From assembly GCF_946479715.1 (NCBI RefSeq), contig NZ_CAMLHF010000025.1:1-38268 (forward strand): DNA of 38,268 bases, in the 5' to 3' direction. Positions 26,532 to 35,056 of the stretch are shown one piece after another (within the stretch, counting starts at the first letter, position 1; the number at the start of each line of letters is the position of its first letter). The notes beneath the pieces were generated by a model that was not told the DNA's origin, did no database searches, and saw only the letters and a list, made by a program, of their open reading frames with translations. A program made the translations under genes and the position numbers. The stretch comes from an uncultured Pedobacter sp. Its GTDB lineage: Bacteria > Bacteroidota > Bacteroidia > Sphingobacteriales > Sphingobacteriaceae.

Positions 26532-26924
26532 CTATTTCTCAGTCTCAATTCTTAATTCAGTAATAAAAAAAGCATTGCCGGCCTTTTTCATAGTAATGGA
26601 AACTCTAAAAGTTCCATTCTTTGTAACAAGAGAAAGGGCTCCGTATCTGTAATTGGGATTGGTATTTAACCGATGAATTACGGATGATTTTACAGGAATA
26701 TATTTAGTAAAAAAACTTCTTAATATTTGTTCAGCTTGTGCTTTTGAATATACATCTTCCTCATCTATTATAATTAAATCGACAGAAGGGGAAAAATGAG
26801 CGGCTATTTCTTTTGAGTTTCCGGCTTTAAAATTTATTGATAAGCCATCAATAATATCGCTTTGAATAGCACCAAAAGAGGAAAAGTGAATAAAAAAAAC
26901 AAGTAATGAAAGTAAGGGCTTCAT
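26532..26924 (-). CDS. DUF4783 domain protein, exported
   Basis: 130 aa from the ATG at 26924; eight further in-frame codons upstream lack signal character, while this start gives a clean signal peptide (KPLLSLLVFFIHFSSFGA). The mature part is a small NTF2-like alpha+beta domain ('IDGLSINFKAGNSKEIAAHFS', 'AEQILRSFFTKY', 'YGALSLVTKNGTFRVSITM') typical of DUF4783, a Bacteroidota family without an assigned function. Probably periplasmic. First gene of the nadC-plsY-M48 unit. Confidence 0.82.
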   Translation of the reverse strand: MKPLLSLLVFFIHFSSFGAIQSDIIDGLSINFKAGNSKEIAAHFSPSVDLIIIDEEDVYSKAQAEQILRSFFTKYIPVKSSVIHRLNTNPNYRYGALSLVTKNGTFRVSITMKKAGNAFFITELRIETEK

Positions 26925-27105
26925 AATCTCTAAATAGCTAATGATCATTCTTGCACATAAACTATGCCATTAATAGCATAAAAACGACTTATAACACAAA
27001 CAACTCGGTATGTGGTATTATAAAATATATTGACATGTTCTTGTAAAAACACACAAATGTTAATATGAATTTTAATTAGGTTCAAAAAAAAGACACAATA
27101 GACTT

Positions 27106-27113
27106 ATCTTTGT
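27106..27113 (+). promoter_or_regulatory. -7 element TATCTTTG upstream of gpmI
   Basis: Perfect TAnnTTTG match 23 bp before the gpmI ATG. No good -33 TTG at the right spacing. Confidence 0.45.
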
Positions 27114-27136
27114 TAATAAACGAAAAGTAGACAATA

Positions 27137-28657
27137 ATGAATAATAAAAAACTAGTATTACTTATCCTTGATGGTTGGGGTTATGGAAAAAAAGACAAAT
27201 CTGATGCCGCTTATGCTGCTAACACTCCATTCTTTGATTCCTTATTACAAAAATACCCTAACTCAAAGCTTGAGGCTTCTGGGGAAGCTGTTGGTTTACC
27301 AGCAGGACAAATGGGAAACTCGGAAGTTGGCCATATGAACTTAGGTGCCGGACGAGTAGTATATCAGGAACTCGGACGAATCAATAAAGCAATAAGCGAT
27401 AAAACTTTGCATCAGAATGAGGTTTTACTAGATGCTTTTAATTATGCTAAAAACAATAATAAACAAGTTCACTTTATAGGTCTTGTTTCAGATGGAGGTG
27501 TTCATGCTCATATCAACCATCTAAAGGCATTATGTGATGCAGCAGACGAACAAGGACTAAAAGATGTATTTGTACATGCTTTTTTAGATGGAAGAGATAC
27601 TGATCCAAACTCAGGACTTAAGTTTATAAAGGATCTGGATCACCATTTAGAAACTTCTTCAGCTAAAATAGCCAGCTTAATTGGTCGCTACTATGCTATG
27701 GATAGAGATTCGAGATGGGAAAGAGTTAAGTTAGCCTATGATCTGCTTACAAAAGGAGTTGGCGAAGCTACCAATAACCCTATTTCTGCGATAGAGCAAT
27801 CTTACAAAGACGGTATTACTGACGAGTTTATTAAACCTGTGGTAATTACAAAAACAGATGGTTCACCTGTTGCAACTATACAACCCGATGATGTGGTTAT
27901 CTGCTTCAATTATAGAACAGATAGAGGAAGAGAAATAACTTCAGTATTAAGCCAGACTGATTATCCCGATTTTGGAATGCATAAATTGCCATTGTATTAT
28001 GTGACAATGACAACCTATGATGAAAGTTTTAATAACGTAAAAGTTATATTTACCAAGGACGATCTTTCTCAGACTCTTGGAGAGGTACTTGAAAAAAACC
28101 ATAAGAACCAGATCCGAATTGCAGAAACAGAAAAATATCCTCACGTAACTTTCTTCTTTTCAGGTGGTAGAGAACAAGAGTTCGAAAATGAAAAAAGAAT
28201 ACTTATACCTTCTCCAAAAGTAGCAACCTATGATTTGCAACCAGAAATGAGTGCTGCGGGAATTACCGAAGCTATTTGTAAAGAATTAGAGACGGGTTGG
28301 CCGGATTTTGTTTGTTTAAACTTTGCAAACCCCGACATGGTGGGCCATACAGGAGTATTTGAAGCTGTTGTTAAAGCTGTTGAAACTGCAGATAGTTGTG
28401 CTGAAATTGTAGTAAATAAAGGAATTGAAAATGGATATTCGTTTATTATACTTGCAGATCATGGCAATTCAGAGTATATGATAAATGGCGATGGTTCTGT
28501 TAACACTGCCCACACAACGAACCTTGTTCCTTGTATTTTAATTGATAAAGATTTCAAAACTGTTGCTGACGGCAAGCTAGGAGATATTGCTCCTACTGTT
28601 TTACAAATAATGGGTATTCAAAAGCCGGAAATTATGACTGGTAACAGTTTAGTATAA
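27137..28657 (+). CDS. gpmI: 2,3-bisphosphoglycerate-independent phosphoglycerate mutase
   Basis: 506 aa, normal length. Alkaline-phosphatase-like domain with 'LLILDGWGYG' (metal Asp12) and 'GQMGNSEVGHMNLGAGR', where Ser62 is the phosphorylated nucleophile. Later 'FLDGRDTDPNSG', 'IGRYYAMDRDSRWERV', 'NYRTDRGREIT', 'NFANPDMVGHTG' and 'LADHGNSEYM' complete the metal and substrate sites. It interconverts 3- and 2-phosphoglycerate in glycolysis, using Mn2+. Its stop is followed directly by the start of a lipoprotein gene (TAAATG). Confidence 0.98.
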   Translation: MNNKKLVLLILDGWGYGKKDKSDAAYAANTPFFDSLLQKYPNSKLEASGEAVGLPAGQMGNSEVGHMNLGAGRVVYQELGRINKAISDKTLHQNEVLLDAFNYAKNNNKQVHFIGLVSDGGVHAHINHLKALCDAADEQGLKDVFVHAFLDGRDTDPNSGLKFIKDLDHHLETSSAKIASLIGRYYAMDRDSRWERVKLAYDLLTKGVGEATNNPISAIEQSYKDGITDEFIKPVVITKTDGSPVATIQPDDVVICFNYRTDRGREITSVLSQTDYPDFGMHKLPLYYVTMTTYDESFNNVKVIFTKDDLSQTLGEVLEKNHKNQIRIAETEKYPHVTFFFSGGREQEFENEKRILIPSPKVATYDLQPEMSAAGITEAICKELETGWPDFVCLNFANPDMVGHTGVFEAVVKAVETADSCAEIVVNKGIENGYSFIILADHGNSEYMINGDGSVNTAHTTNLVPCILIDKDFKTVADGKLGDIAPTVLQIMGIQKPEIMTGNSLV

Positions 28658-29188
28658 ATGAAAAACACAATCCTATTATTTTTCAGTTTTATGTTTTTTA
28701 TCAGCTGCAATAATTCAGCTGATAAAAAACATAAAACTGATTTAACCTATTTTGATGTAAAGGGCTATTTTGAAAAAGAAGCTACAAGGCTAAACAAAGA
28801 GAATCCCTTAATAAGCAAAACAGTGAGTATAAATGGGGCTTTAGAAAGTAAGCAAATTAAAATCTCTGACTGGAAAAAAGAACTAGCTCTTTTCTCAGAT
28901 GCTGACATGAATAGGGCTTCATGGAAAGGTCTATTTGAACTTCAAAAATCGAAGGATCAGGAGCTTTACTCGTCCAATAACGAGAAGGTTCCGGTTAAAG
29001 AATTGGTAGTAAGTTACAAAAACAACGAGGTGCTTGGTATTAAAGTACTAATAAAGAATACAAATTCACTGTACACGTCTATTGATACTTTGACCTACTA
29101 TGCAGACAGCCTGTACCAGGTTAAGAAAATGCAAAACATTAAATTACTATCCAAAAAATCATACACAATTACGGGATCTTTCCAATAA
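28658..29188 (+). CDS. Small lipoprotein of unknown function
   Basis: 176 aa. A signal sequence with lipobox FISC (Cys17) predicts lipid anchoring. The mature domain is mostly helical then beta ('YFDVKGYFEKEATRLNKENP', 'WKKELALFSDADMNRASWKG', 'TYYADSLYQVKKMQNIKLLS') and I do not recognise its family. Translation is likely coupled to gpmI, since the ATG follows that gene's stop with no spacer. Odd feature: codons 9 to 28 carry a perfect 25-bp inverted repeat (28683-28740), so the lipobox region can fold into a very stable mRNA hairpin. A terminator follows the stop. Confidence 0.8.
   Translation: MKNTILLFFSFMFFISCNNSADKKHKTDLTYFDVKGYFEKEATRLNKENPLISKTVSINGALESKQIKISDWKKELALFSDADMNRASWKGLFELQKSKDQELYSSNNEKVPVKELVVSYKNNEVLGIKVLIKNTNSLYTSIDTLTYYADSLYQVKKMQNIKLLSKKSYTITGSFQ
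28683..28740. repeat. Perfect 25-bp inverted repeat with 8-nt loop inside a lipoprotein gene
   Basis: The left arm (28683-28707) starts TCAGTTTTATG and ends ATCAGCTG; the right arm (28716-28740) is its exact reverse complement, starting CAGCTGAT. The loop is CAATAATT. There is no mismatch in 25 pairs. The left arm encodes the signal-peptide end (FSFMFFIS) and the right arm the first mature residues (ADKKHKT). Confidence 0.9.
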
Positions 29189-29227
29189 AAAAGAGACCAA
29201 TGCAAATTATGCATTGGTCTCTTTTTT
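29187..29227. terminator. Bidirectional terminator between the lipoprotein and TPR genes
   Basis: An 18-bp perfect stem: AAAAAAGAGACCAATGCA (29187-29204) and TGCATTGGTCTCTTTTTT (29210-29227), loop AATTA. It begins at the lipoprotein stop codon and serves both convergent genes. Confidence 0.92.
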
Positions 29228-29242
29228 AAGCGAGGCTTCTTA

Positions 29243-29869
29243 TTATTTTAAGCTGGTTACCTGGGCTTTTACGTAATCGATTAAAGATATAATATCTTTA
29301 CGTTGTGGCTGTACAAGTAGTATCTTTTGAAAATCCGAAACCGAATTGTTGAACAAAGCAATGCATGCCTTTTTCTCTACTGCCTTTTTTATCTTATAGG
29401 ATTTATAAATTCCATAGTCCTTATAAGCCAATCCTCTGTTTTGTAACAACTGAGGATCTTCTTCCCCATTTATCTCTATTGCTTTCGAAAAATCTTTAAT
29501 AGCAGCAAGATAAAAGCTTTCTCTCATCTGATTTAGTGATTCTTTTGGATCATTAGCCACATTTAATCTGGCTTTCCCTCTATAATAATATGCAGAGTAA
29601 TCTGATGGTTTTAGAGTCAAGAAACGGCTATATGTATTTATCGCATTTTCGTAGTCGCCACACTGGTAATAAGAATAACCTAACATCTTTAGAACGTTAG
29701 AATTATTAGGGTCTTTGGTATCCGCTTTTTCTAATTGAGCCACTGCACCTTTATAATCACCCTTTAGCCAGGCTTGCATTCCCAACTTATCATAGTTATT
29801 GTTTTGAGCAATACTACTGTTGGCCGAAATAACAAGTAATACCAGAATTGTTTGCTTGAAATAGTTCAT
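29243..29869 (-). CDS. Tetratricopeptide repeat protein, exported
   Basis: 208 aa with signal peptide (TILVLLVISANSSIAQ). Three to four TPR units follow: 'MQAWLKGDYKGAVAQLEKAD', 'VLKMLGYSYYQCGDYENAI', 'AYYYRGKARLNVA...AAIKDFSKAIEIN' and 'LLQNRGLAYKDYGIY...SVSDFQKILLVQP'. Predicted periplasmic and likely a protein-interaction scaffold; no partner can be named. It is convergent with the gpmI-linked lipoprotein and shares its terminator. Confidence 0.88.
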   Translation of the reverse strand: MNYFKQTILVLLVISANSSIAQNNNYDKLGMQAWLKGDYKGAVAQLEKADTKDPNNSNVLKMLGYSYYQCGDYENAINTYSRFLTLKPSDYSAYYYRGKARLNVANDPKESLNQMRESFYLAAIKDFSKAIEINGEEDPQLLQNRGLAYKDYGIYKSYKIKKAVEKKACIALFNNSVSDFQKILLVQPQRKDIISLIDYVKAQVTSLK

Positions 29870-30188
29870 TAATTTTTATTAAAAAATAAATATATTTAGT
29901 TTTATTCAATACCCTAACAAATTTTAAAACTTTTTTTCCCCAGGGATCTCGGAGTTTACATCAGGCAACTATCATACCATTTACAAATATGATATACTAA
30001 ACGTTAAATAATTAAAAATATGATGGGTATCAAGATTATTATTTTTTACCTGACTTTTTAACATAGAAAACAAGTTATATCGCTTTTGGCACAGGAGTTG
30101 AAATTATAGGTATTCAATATAATTAATAATTTCGCAAGCGACATGCTGTCAGATTGTCGTTTTTTTAATTTTAAGAAGGACTATATTA
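29870..30188. other. Divergent intergenic region, TPR gene / lon
   Basis: 319 bp, very AT-rich. Elements seen: inverted repeat ATCATA-N11-TATGAT (29971-29993); TGGCAC-AGGAG-TTGAA (30087-30102), which resembles a sigma-54 site except for the final GC; TAATTTCG (30127-30134), one mismatch from the -7 consensus; and CGACA-N11-TGTCG followed by seven T (30139-30166), containing TGTC-AGAT-TGTC as a direct repeat. The last is in the lon leader and could be an attenuator or regulator site. None is proven. Confidence 0.45.
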
Positions 30189-32660
30189 ATGAGTAAACAA
30201 GATCAGTTTGATTTTAGCAATGCACTACCTATCATAAATGAAGATACTGAGTTTTTTCCGTTGATGTCTCAACAAGACGAAGATGAAATGAACAATGAAG
30301 AAACACCAGAGGTCCTGCCCATACTCCCACTTAGAAATACCGTCTTATTTCCAGGTGTGGTTATCCCTATTACTGTAGGAAGAGATAAATCAATAAAACT
30401 AATAAAAGAAGCTTATAAAGGAAATCGGATTATTGGAGTTGTCTCGCAACGTGATGTTTCTATAGAAGATCCAACTTTTGAGCAATTAAATAGTGTAGGT
30501 ACAGTTGCCCACATTATCAAAATGCTTCAAATGCCTGATGGAAATACTACGGTAATTATTCAGGGAAAACAGCGCTTCAGATTAATAGAAGAGGTTCAGT
30601 CAGAACCTTACATTAAAGTAACAATCAGTAAGTTTACTGAAGCCAAACATAAGAGCGACAAAGAGTTTAAGGCTTTGGTTGCATCTATTAAAGAAATGTC
30701 GAGCCAGATTATTCAACTGTCTCCAAACATCCCTAGTGAGGCTGGAATTGCATTAAAAAATATTGAAAGCACTTCCTTCCTGATTAACTTCATATCATCT
30801 AACATGAATGCCGATGTGTCTGACAAGCAAAAAATGCTTGAAATGACTAACCTGCGTGAACGTGCCATGATGGTAATGGAACTGTTAACACTGGAACTTC
30901 AAATGCTTGAGCTTAAGAACCAGATACAATCTAAAGTACGAACCGACCTTGATAAGCAACAAAGAGATTACTTTCTGAACCAGCAGTTAAAAACAATACA
31001 GGAAGAACTTGGAGGCAACTCATCAGATCTGGAATATGAAGCTTTACAGGCTCGTGCCAAGAAGAAAAAATGGGCATTACAAATTGAAAGCCATTTCAAT
31101 AAAGAACTAGAAAAACTAGGCAGAATGAATCCTGCGGCTCCAGATTATTCTGTTCAGATAAACTACCTTGAATTACTGTTAGACCTGCCTTGGAATGATT
31201 TCACTAAGGATAATTTTGACCTAAAACGTGCACAGCGCATTTTGGACAAAGACCATTTTGGTCTTGAAAAGGTAAAACAAAGAATTATTGAGTATTTGGC
31301 CGTTCTAAAGCTTAAACGTGATATGAAAGCTCCTATCATTTGTTTGGTTGGCCCTCCGGGAGTTGGTAAAACATCACTAGGAAAGTCAATTGCTAAAGCT
31401 TTAAATAGGAAATATGTTCGTATGGCTCTTGGAGGAATAAGAGACGAGGCAGAAATCCGCGGTCACAGAAAAACCTATATTGGCGCAATGCCAGGCCGAA
31501 TAATACAGTCTATAAAAAAGGCAGGTGCTGCTAATCCAGTATTTGTTCTAGATGAGATTGATAAAGTAGGCTCTGATTTTAGAGGAGATCCTTCATCTGC
31601 TCTTTTAGAAGTATTAGATCCGGAGCAAAACAATGCTTTTAACGATCATTATGTTGAGGCTGATTACGATCTCTCCAATGTTCTTTTCATTGCAACGGCT
31701 AACTCTTTAAGCTCTATTCAGCCAGCTTTGCTGGATCGTATGGAGATCATTGAGGTTAATGGCTACACCATTGAAGAAAAGATAGAAATTGCTAAAAAGT
31801 ATTTACTTCCAAAGCAAAAGGAACAGCATGGCATAAAATCTAAAGACATTGCTTTAAAAGGAACTTTGATTGAGAAAGTGATTGAAGATTATACTCGTGA
31901 ATCAGGAGTTCGCGGTTTAGAGAAAAAAATTGGTTCGCTTGTACGTGGCGTGGCTACAAAAATTGCCATGGATGAAACTTATGAGCCTAATTTAAGTGCT
32001 GAAGATGTTGAACGCATACTTGGAGCTCCAATTTACGATAAGGACCTTTACGAAGGCAATGAGGTTGCTGGTGTTGTAACCGGATTAGCATGGACCCAGG
32101 TTGGTGGCGATATCTTATTCATTGAAGCAAGCTTAAGCCCGGGAAAAGGAAAGCTAACCCTAACAGGTAACCTTGGAGAGGTAATGAAAGAATCTGCCAT
32201 TATAGCATTGGCTTATTTAAGAGCTCATGCTGATTTGTTTGACATTGATCATTCACTGTTTGATCAATGGGATATTCATGTTCACGTTCCCGCAGGAGCT
32301 ACTCCTAAGGATGGCCCGTCAGCAGGTATAACTATGCTAACAGCACTAACTTCTGCATTTACTCAACGTAAAGTAAAACCTAATCTGGCTATGACCGGAG
32401 AGATTACATTACGTGGTAAAGTTTTACCGGTTGGAGGTATAAAAGAAAAGATACTTGCGGCAAAAAGAGCAAATATTAAAGATGTAATTCTTTGTAAATC
32501 AAACAAGAAAGATATTTTAGAGATTAAAGAAAGCTACATTAAGGATCTTAACTTCCATTATGTAACTGAAATGAAAGAGGTAATTGAGATTGCACTAACT
32601 AAGGAAAAAGTTAAAAACCCTCAGAGTCTTAGTGTTAAATCAAATCCAATTGCTAACTAA
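30189..32660 (+). CDS. lon: ATP-dependent protease Lon
   Basis: 823 aa, LonA type. The N-terminal substrate-recognition domain begins near residue 44 ('LPILPLRNTVLFPGVVIPI') after an acidic tail of about 40 residues. The AAA+ module has Walker A 'GPPGVGKTS' (residues 388-396), Walker B 'VFVLDEIDKV', and a helical lid. The protease domain ends with catalytic Ser711 in 'PKDGPSAGITM' and Lys754 in 'GGIKEKILAA'. It degrades misfolded and regulatory proteins in the cytoplasm. Followed by a T-rich hairpin terminator at 32725-32754. Confidence 0.98.
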   Translation: MSKQDQFDFSNALPIINEDTEFFPLMSQQDEDEMNNEETPEVLPILPLRNTVLFPGVVIPITVGRDKSIKLIKEAYKGNRIIGVVSQRDVSIEDPTFEQLNSVGTVAHIIKMLQMPDGNTTVIIQGKQRFRLIEEVQSEPYIKVTISKFTEAKHKSDKEFKALVASIKEMSSQIIQLSPNIPSEAGIALKNIESTSFLINFISSNMNADVSDKQKMLEMTNLRERAMMVMELLTLELQMLELKNQIQSKVRTDLDKQQRDYFLNQQLKTIQEELGGNSSDLEYEALQARAKKKKWALQIESHFNKELEKLGRMNPAAPDYSVQINYLELLLDLPWNDFTKDNFDLKRAQRILDKDHFGLEKVKQRIIEYLAVLKLKRDMKAPIICLVGPPGVGKTSLGKSIAKALNRKYVRMALGGIRDEAEIRGHRKTYIGAMPGRIIQSIKKAGAANPVFVLDEIDKVGSDFRGDPSSALLEVLDPEQNNAFNDHYVEADYDLSNVLFIATANSLSSIQPALLDRMEIIEVNGYTIEEKIEIAKKYLLPKQKEQHGIKSKDIALKGTLIEKVIEDYTRESGVRGLEKKIGSLVRGVATKIAMDETYEPNLSAEDVERILGAPIYDKDLYEGNEVAGVVTGLAWTQVGGDILFIEASLSPGKGKLTLTGNLGEVMKESAIIALAYLRAHADLFDIDHSLFDQWDIHVHVPAGATPKDGPSAGITMLTALTSAFTQRKVKPNLAMTGEITLRGKVLPVGGIKEKILAAKRANIKDVILCKSNKKDILEIKESYIKDLNFHYVTEMKEVIEIALTKEKVKNPQSLSVKSNPIAN

Positions 32661-32724
32661 GGCATAATATTTATATTGAATAATGGCTATTCGCTTTCAT
32701 TTTATTCATTAAGTACTATATTAG

Positions 32725-32754
32725 ACTCCGGTAATTTATACCGGAGTTTTTTTT
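32725..32754 (+). terminator. Intrinsic terminator after lon
   Basis: ACTCCGGTA (32725-32733) and TACCGGAGT (32739-32747) form a 9-bp perfect stem, 5-nt loop, followed by a run of T. Confidence 0.9.
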
Positions 32755-32763
32755 AATCAACAA

Positions 32764-33717
32764 ATGAACAGCAAATCCATTCTCTTATTTTCAATTCTAT
32801 CTATATTAACATTTGGTGCTTCCGCTCAAACTTTCAAGAATGAGTTCGGCTTTAAAAGCGACAATGACTCTTATCTTGCACAAGGTTCTGACCGTTACTA
32901 TACCAATGGCTTATTTATTAATTATCGCAGAGCGATGGATCAGAGCAAGCTAAAAAATGGATTGGAAAAGAAAATCTATGAAATATCTGCCGGGCAAAAA
33001 ATGTATAACCCCATTTCAGGTTATGCACCAGATCCTGAAAAACAAGACAGGCCATTTGCTGGGTATTTATATGTTGGAGGTGCTTTAAGCTGGTTCCATA
33101 GTAATGAAAGTGTACTAAAAACCAGTATAGAAATAGGAACAACCGGGCCAAACTCATTAGCTGAAGACGGACAAGAACTATTACATAATACTGTAGGATT
33201 TTATGAGCTTGATGGCTGGCAATATCAAATTAGAAATGAGATGGCTGTAAACCTTTCAGCCCAATACACAAAGCTATTGCACCGCGCATCTAATAATGCT
33301 ATAGATTTTTCGTTTGATGGTTATGCAAATGTGGGTACCACATTTAGTGGAGCGGGGGCAGGGATTTTATTTAGAGCAGGCGGTATTAATCAACTGTTCA
33401 ATTCCGCTTATACAAATGCAGTGATCGGAAATAATGCAAAAACAAAAGCATTGGTAAAAAGAGAGATTTTCTTTTATGCCAAACCACAATTGAATTTTGT
33501 TGCCTATGACGCGACAGTACAAGGAAGCATGTTTAACAACAATAGTCCGGTTACATTTGGTGTAAAACCTATTGTTTTTGCTCAACAGATTGGATTTAAT
33601 TACAGCTCACAACGCTTCACATTTGATTTCGGAATGCTTTTTAAAACGAAAGAGATAAAAAGTACAGCTAAGGCACACCAGTATGGATCAATTAGCATGT
33701 TTTACAGATTCAATTAG
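32764..33717 (+). CDS. LpxR-like lipid A deacylase (DUF2219)
   Basis: 317 aa with a signal peptide ending at 'TFGASA'. The protein has the LpxR fold markers: 'FGFKSDNDSYL' with the Asn-Asp pair, 'GSDRYYTNGLFINYR' with the active-site Thr, 'DRPFAGYLYVGG', 'EIGTTGPNSLAEDGQELLHNTVG' (in part: 'GPNSLAEDGQELLHN') carrying the catalytic His, and beta strands up to a terminal Phe-Asn. It should be a 12-stranded outer membrane barrel that removes the 3' acyloxyacyl chain of lipid A. Its stop codon overlaps the stop of convergent arfB by 4 bases. Confidence 0.88.
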   Translation: MNSKSILLFSILSILTFGASAQTFKNEFGFKSDNDSYLAQGSDRYYTNGLFINYRRAMDQSKLKNGLEKKIYEISAGQKMYNPISGYAPDPEKQDRPFAGYLYVGGALSWFHSNESVLKTSIEIGTTGPNSLAEDGQELLHNTVGFYELDGWQYQIRNEMAVNLSAQYTKLLHRASNNAIDFSFDGYANVGTTFSGAGAGILFRAGGINQLFNSAYTNAVIGNNAKTKALVKREIFFYAKPQLNFVAYDATVQGSMFNNNSPVTFGVKPIVFAQQIGFNYSSQRFTFDFGMLFKTKEIKSTAKAHQYGSISMFYRFN

Positions 33718-34124
33718 TCAAACTGAGGGCGCCTTCTGTTTTCTTTTTTAGCTGCTGTTATTTGCTTATCTGCCAATCTTTTTCTGATAACTGATTTAGG
33801 AATTTTTGTTGGCTTCCTATTTTTTTGAACGTGAAGCGCGGATTTCAGCAATGCAATTAATTTAATAATGGTTCTTTCCTTGTTCATAAGTTGACTGCGG
33901 TCTTCTTGTGAAACAATATGTATGTTGCCTTCCTGATCTAGCCTATGTGCTAATCTTTGGTTTAAAAGTTGCTTTTCATCCTCATTTAAAAAAGGTGCTG
34001 AGTGTATATTTAAAATTAGCTCAACCTTACTTGAAACTTTATTTACATTTTGTCCACCCTTACCCCCGCTACGTGAAGTTTTAAATAGCACAACTTTAAC
34101 AATATCTTCTTTAGTGGGTATCAT
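33714..34124 (-). CDS. arfB: Alternative ribosome-rescue factor, peptidyl-tRNA hydrolase ArfB
   Basis: 136 aa, family length. The RF-1-like domain has the catalytic GGQ in 'SRSGGKGGQNVNKVSSKVEL', and the C-terminus is a Lys/Arg-rich tail ('RKPTKIPKSVIRKRLADK', 'AAKKENRRR') that enters the mRNA channel of stalled ribosomes. It releases nascent peptides from ribosomes stalled without a stop codon. There is no codon-recognition domain, so it is not a normal release factor. The 3' end overlaps the convergent LpxR-like gene by 4 bp. Confidence 0.95.
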   Translation of the reverse strand: MIPTKEDIVKVVLFKTSRSGGKGGQNVNKVSSKVELILNIHSAPFLNEDEKQLLNQRLAHRLDQEGNIHIVSQEDRSQLMNKERTIIKLIALLKSALHVQKNRKPTKIPKSVIRKRLADKQITAAKKENRRRPQFD

Positions 34125-34177
34125 ACCGCAAAAGTAATTATTTACGTTAGCACCAATTTACTTTATTAGAAATTTTG

Positions 34178-34209
34178 ATTGAAAAACATTCCTCAAATTA
34201 TTAACTTTG
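34178..34209 (+). promoter_or_regulatory. Promoter of cmk
   Basis: ATTG (34178-34181), 20 bp, then TAACTTTG (34202-34209), ending 6 bp before the ATG at 34216. A full Bacteroidota promoter match; the start site would be at or next to the start codon, so cmk mRNA is probably leaderless. Confidence 0.65.
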
Positions 34210-34215
34210 CCCTAT

Positions 34216-34896
34216 ATGAGAAAAAACCTGGTTATAGCTATTGACGGCTATTCTTCTTGCGGAAAAAGTACTCTTGCAAAGGCTTTAGCCAAAAAACTAG
34301 GTTTTATCTATATAGACAGCGGGTCCATGTATCGTGCCGTTACTTTATTCTTTATTCGCAATAAAGTCGATATTAGCGACCCTGAAGCAGTAAAAGATGC
34401 ACTTCAGCATATCGAATTAAACTTCCACTCAAGAGATTACGAATCTCATATTACGCTGAACGGCGAAGAGGTTTCTGAAGAGATCAGACAAATGCCTGTT
34501 TCTGAAACCGTTAGTGAAGTCTCTGCAAACAAAATTGTGCGTAAAGAAATGGTAAAACAGCAACAACGCATGGGTAAGTCTAAAAACATTGTAATGGATG
34601 GCCGCGATATAGGAACAACAGTATTTGCAGATGCTCAGGTAAAATTTTTTATGACTGCTGATCCTAAAATCAGGGCCGAACGTCGTTTTAAAGAATTACA
34701 AAGTAAGGGCGATACAGTTACTTCTCTGGAAGATGTTTTTGAAAATTTAGCTCATAGAGATTACGCAGACACAACACGTGCAGAGAGCCCACTAACCCGG
34801 GCTGAAGATGCTATAATTCTTGACAATACAGAATTAACACAGGAAGAACAGCTTGATTTCGCATTAGAGCAAGTTCATCAGCATATACCCGTCTGA
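34216..34896 (+). CDS. cmk: Cytidylate kinase
   Basis: 226 aa. The P-loop is 'IAIDGYSSCGKSTLAKALAKKLG'-like (in part: 'GYSSCGKSTLAKAL'), followed by 'YIDSGSMYRAVTLF', 'VMDGRDIGTTVFADAQVKFFM' (in part: 'MDGRDIGTTVF') and 'RDYADTTRAESPL', all CMP kinase signatures. It phosphorylates CMP and dCMP. I chose the ATG at 34216; a TTG at 34207 in the same frame is part of the -7 promoter element and cannot be the start if that promoter is used. Confidence 0.95.
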   Translation: MRKNLVIAIDGYSSCGKSTLAKALAKKLGFIYIDSGSMYRAVTLFFIRNKVDISDPEAVKDALQHIELNFHSRDYESHITLNGEEVSEEIRQMPVSETVSEVSANKIVRKEMVKQQQRMGKSKNIVMDGRDIGTTVFADAQVKFFMTADPKIRAERRFKELQSKGDTVTSLEDVFENLAHRDYADTTRAESPLTRAEDAIILDNTELTQEEQLDFALEQVHQHIPV

Positions 34897-35056
34897 TTTT
34901 CGGGTCTCCGACTTCTTAATCACTTCATTATTTTCTGCAAAGCTTTAGTTACAAAAGCTGAAATAGCTTAAACATTACATTTTGATGTTTTATCTATTTT
35001 AAAGTATGAATAATTTCGCCACCCGATAGTTAATATCTTAAAAACCTGCTACAAGA

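Noticed and set aside
26963..26980. Quasi-palindrome TATGCCATTAATAGCATA upstream of the DUF4783 and gpmI genes
   Set aside because: Two asymmetric positions and no overlap with a recognisable promoter; too weak to claim as an operator.
34207..34209. TTG as start codon of cmk
   Set aside because: It is the end of the TAACTTTG promoter element; the ATG at 34216 begins the conserved sequence.
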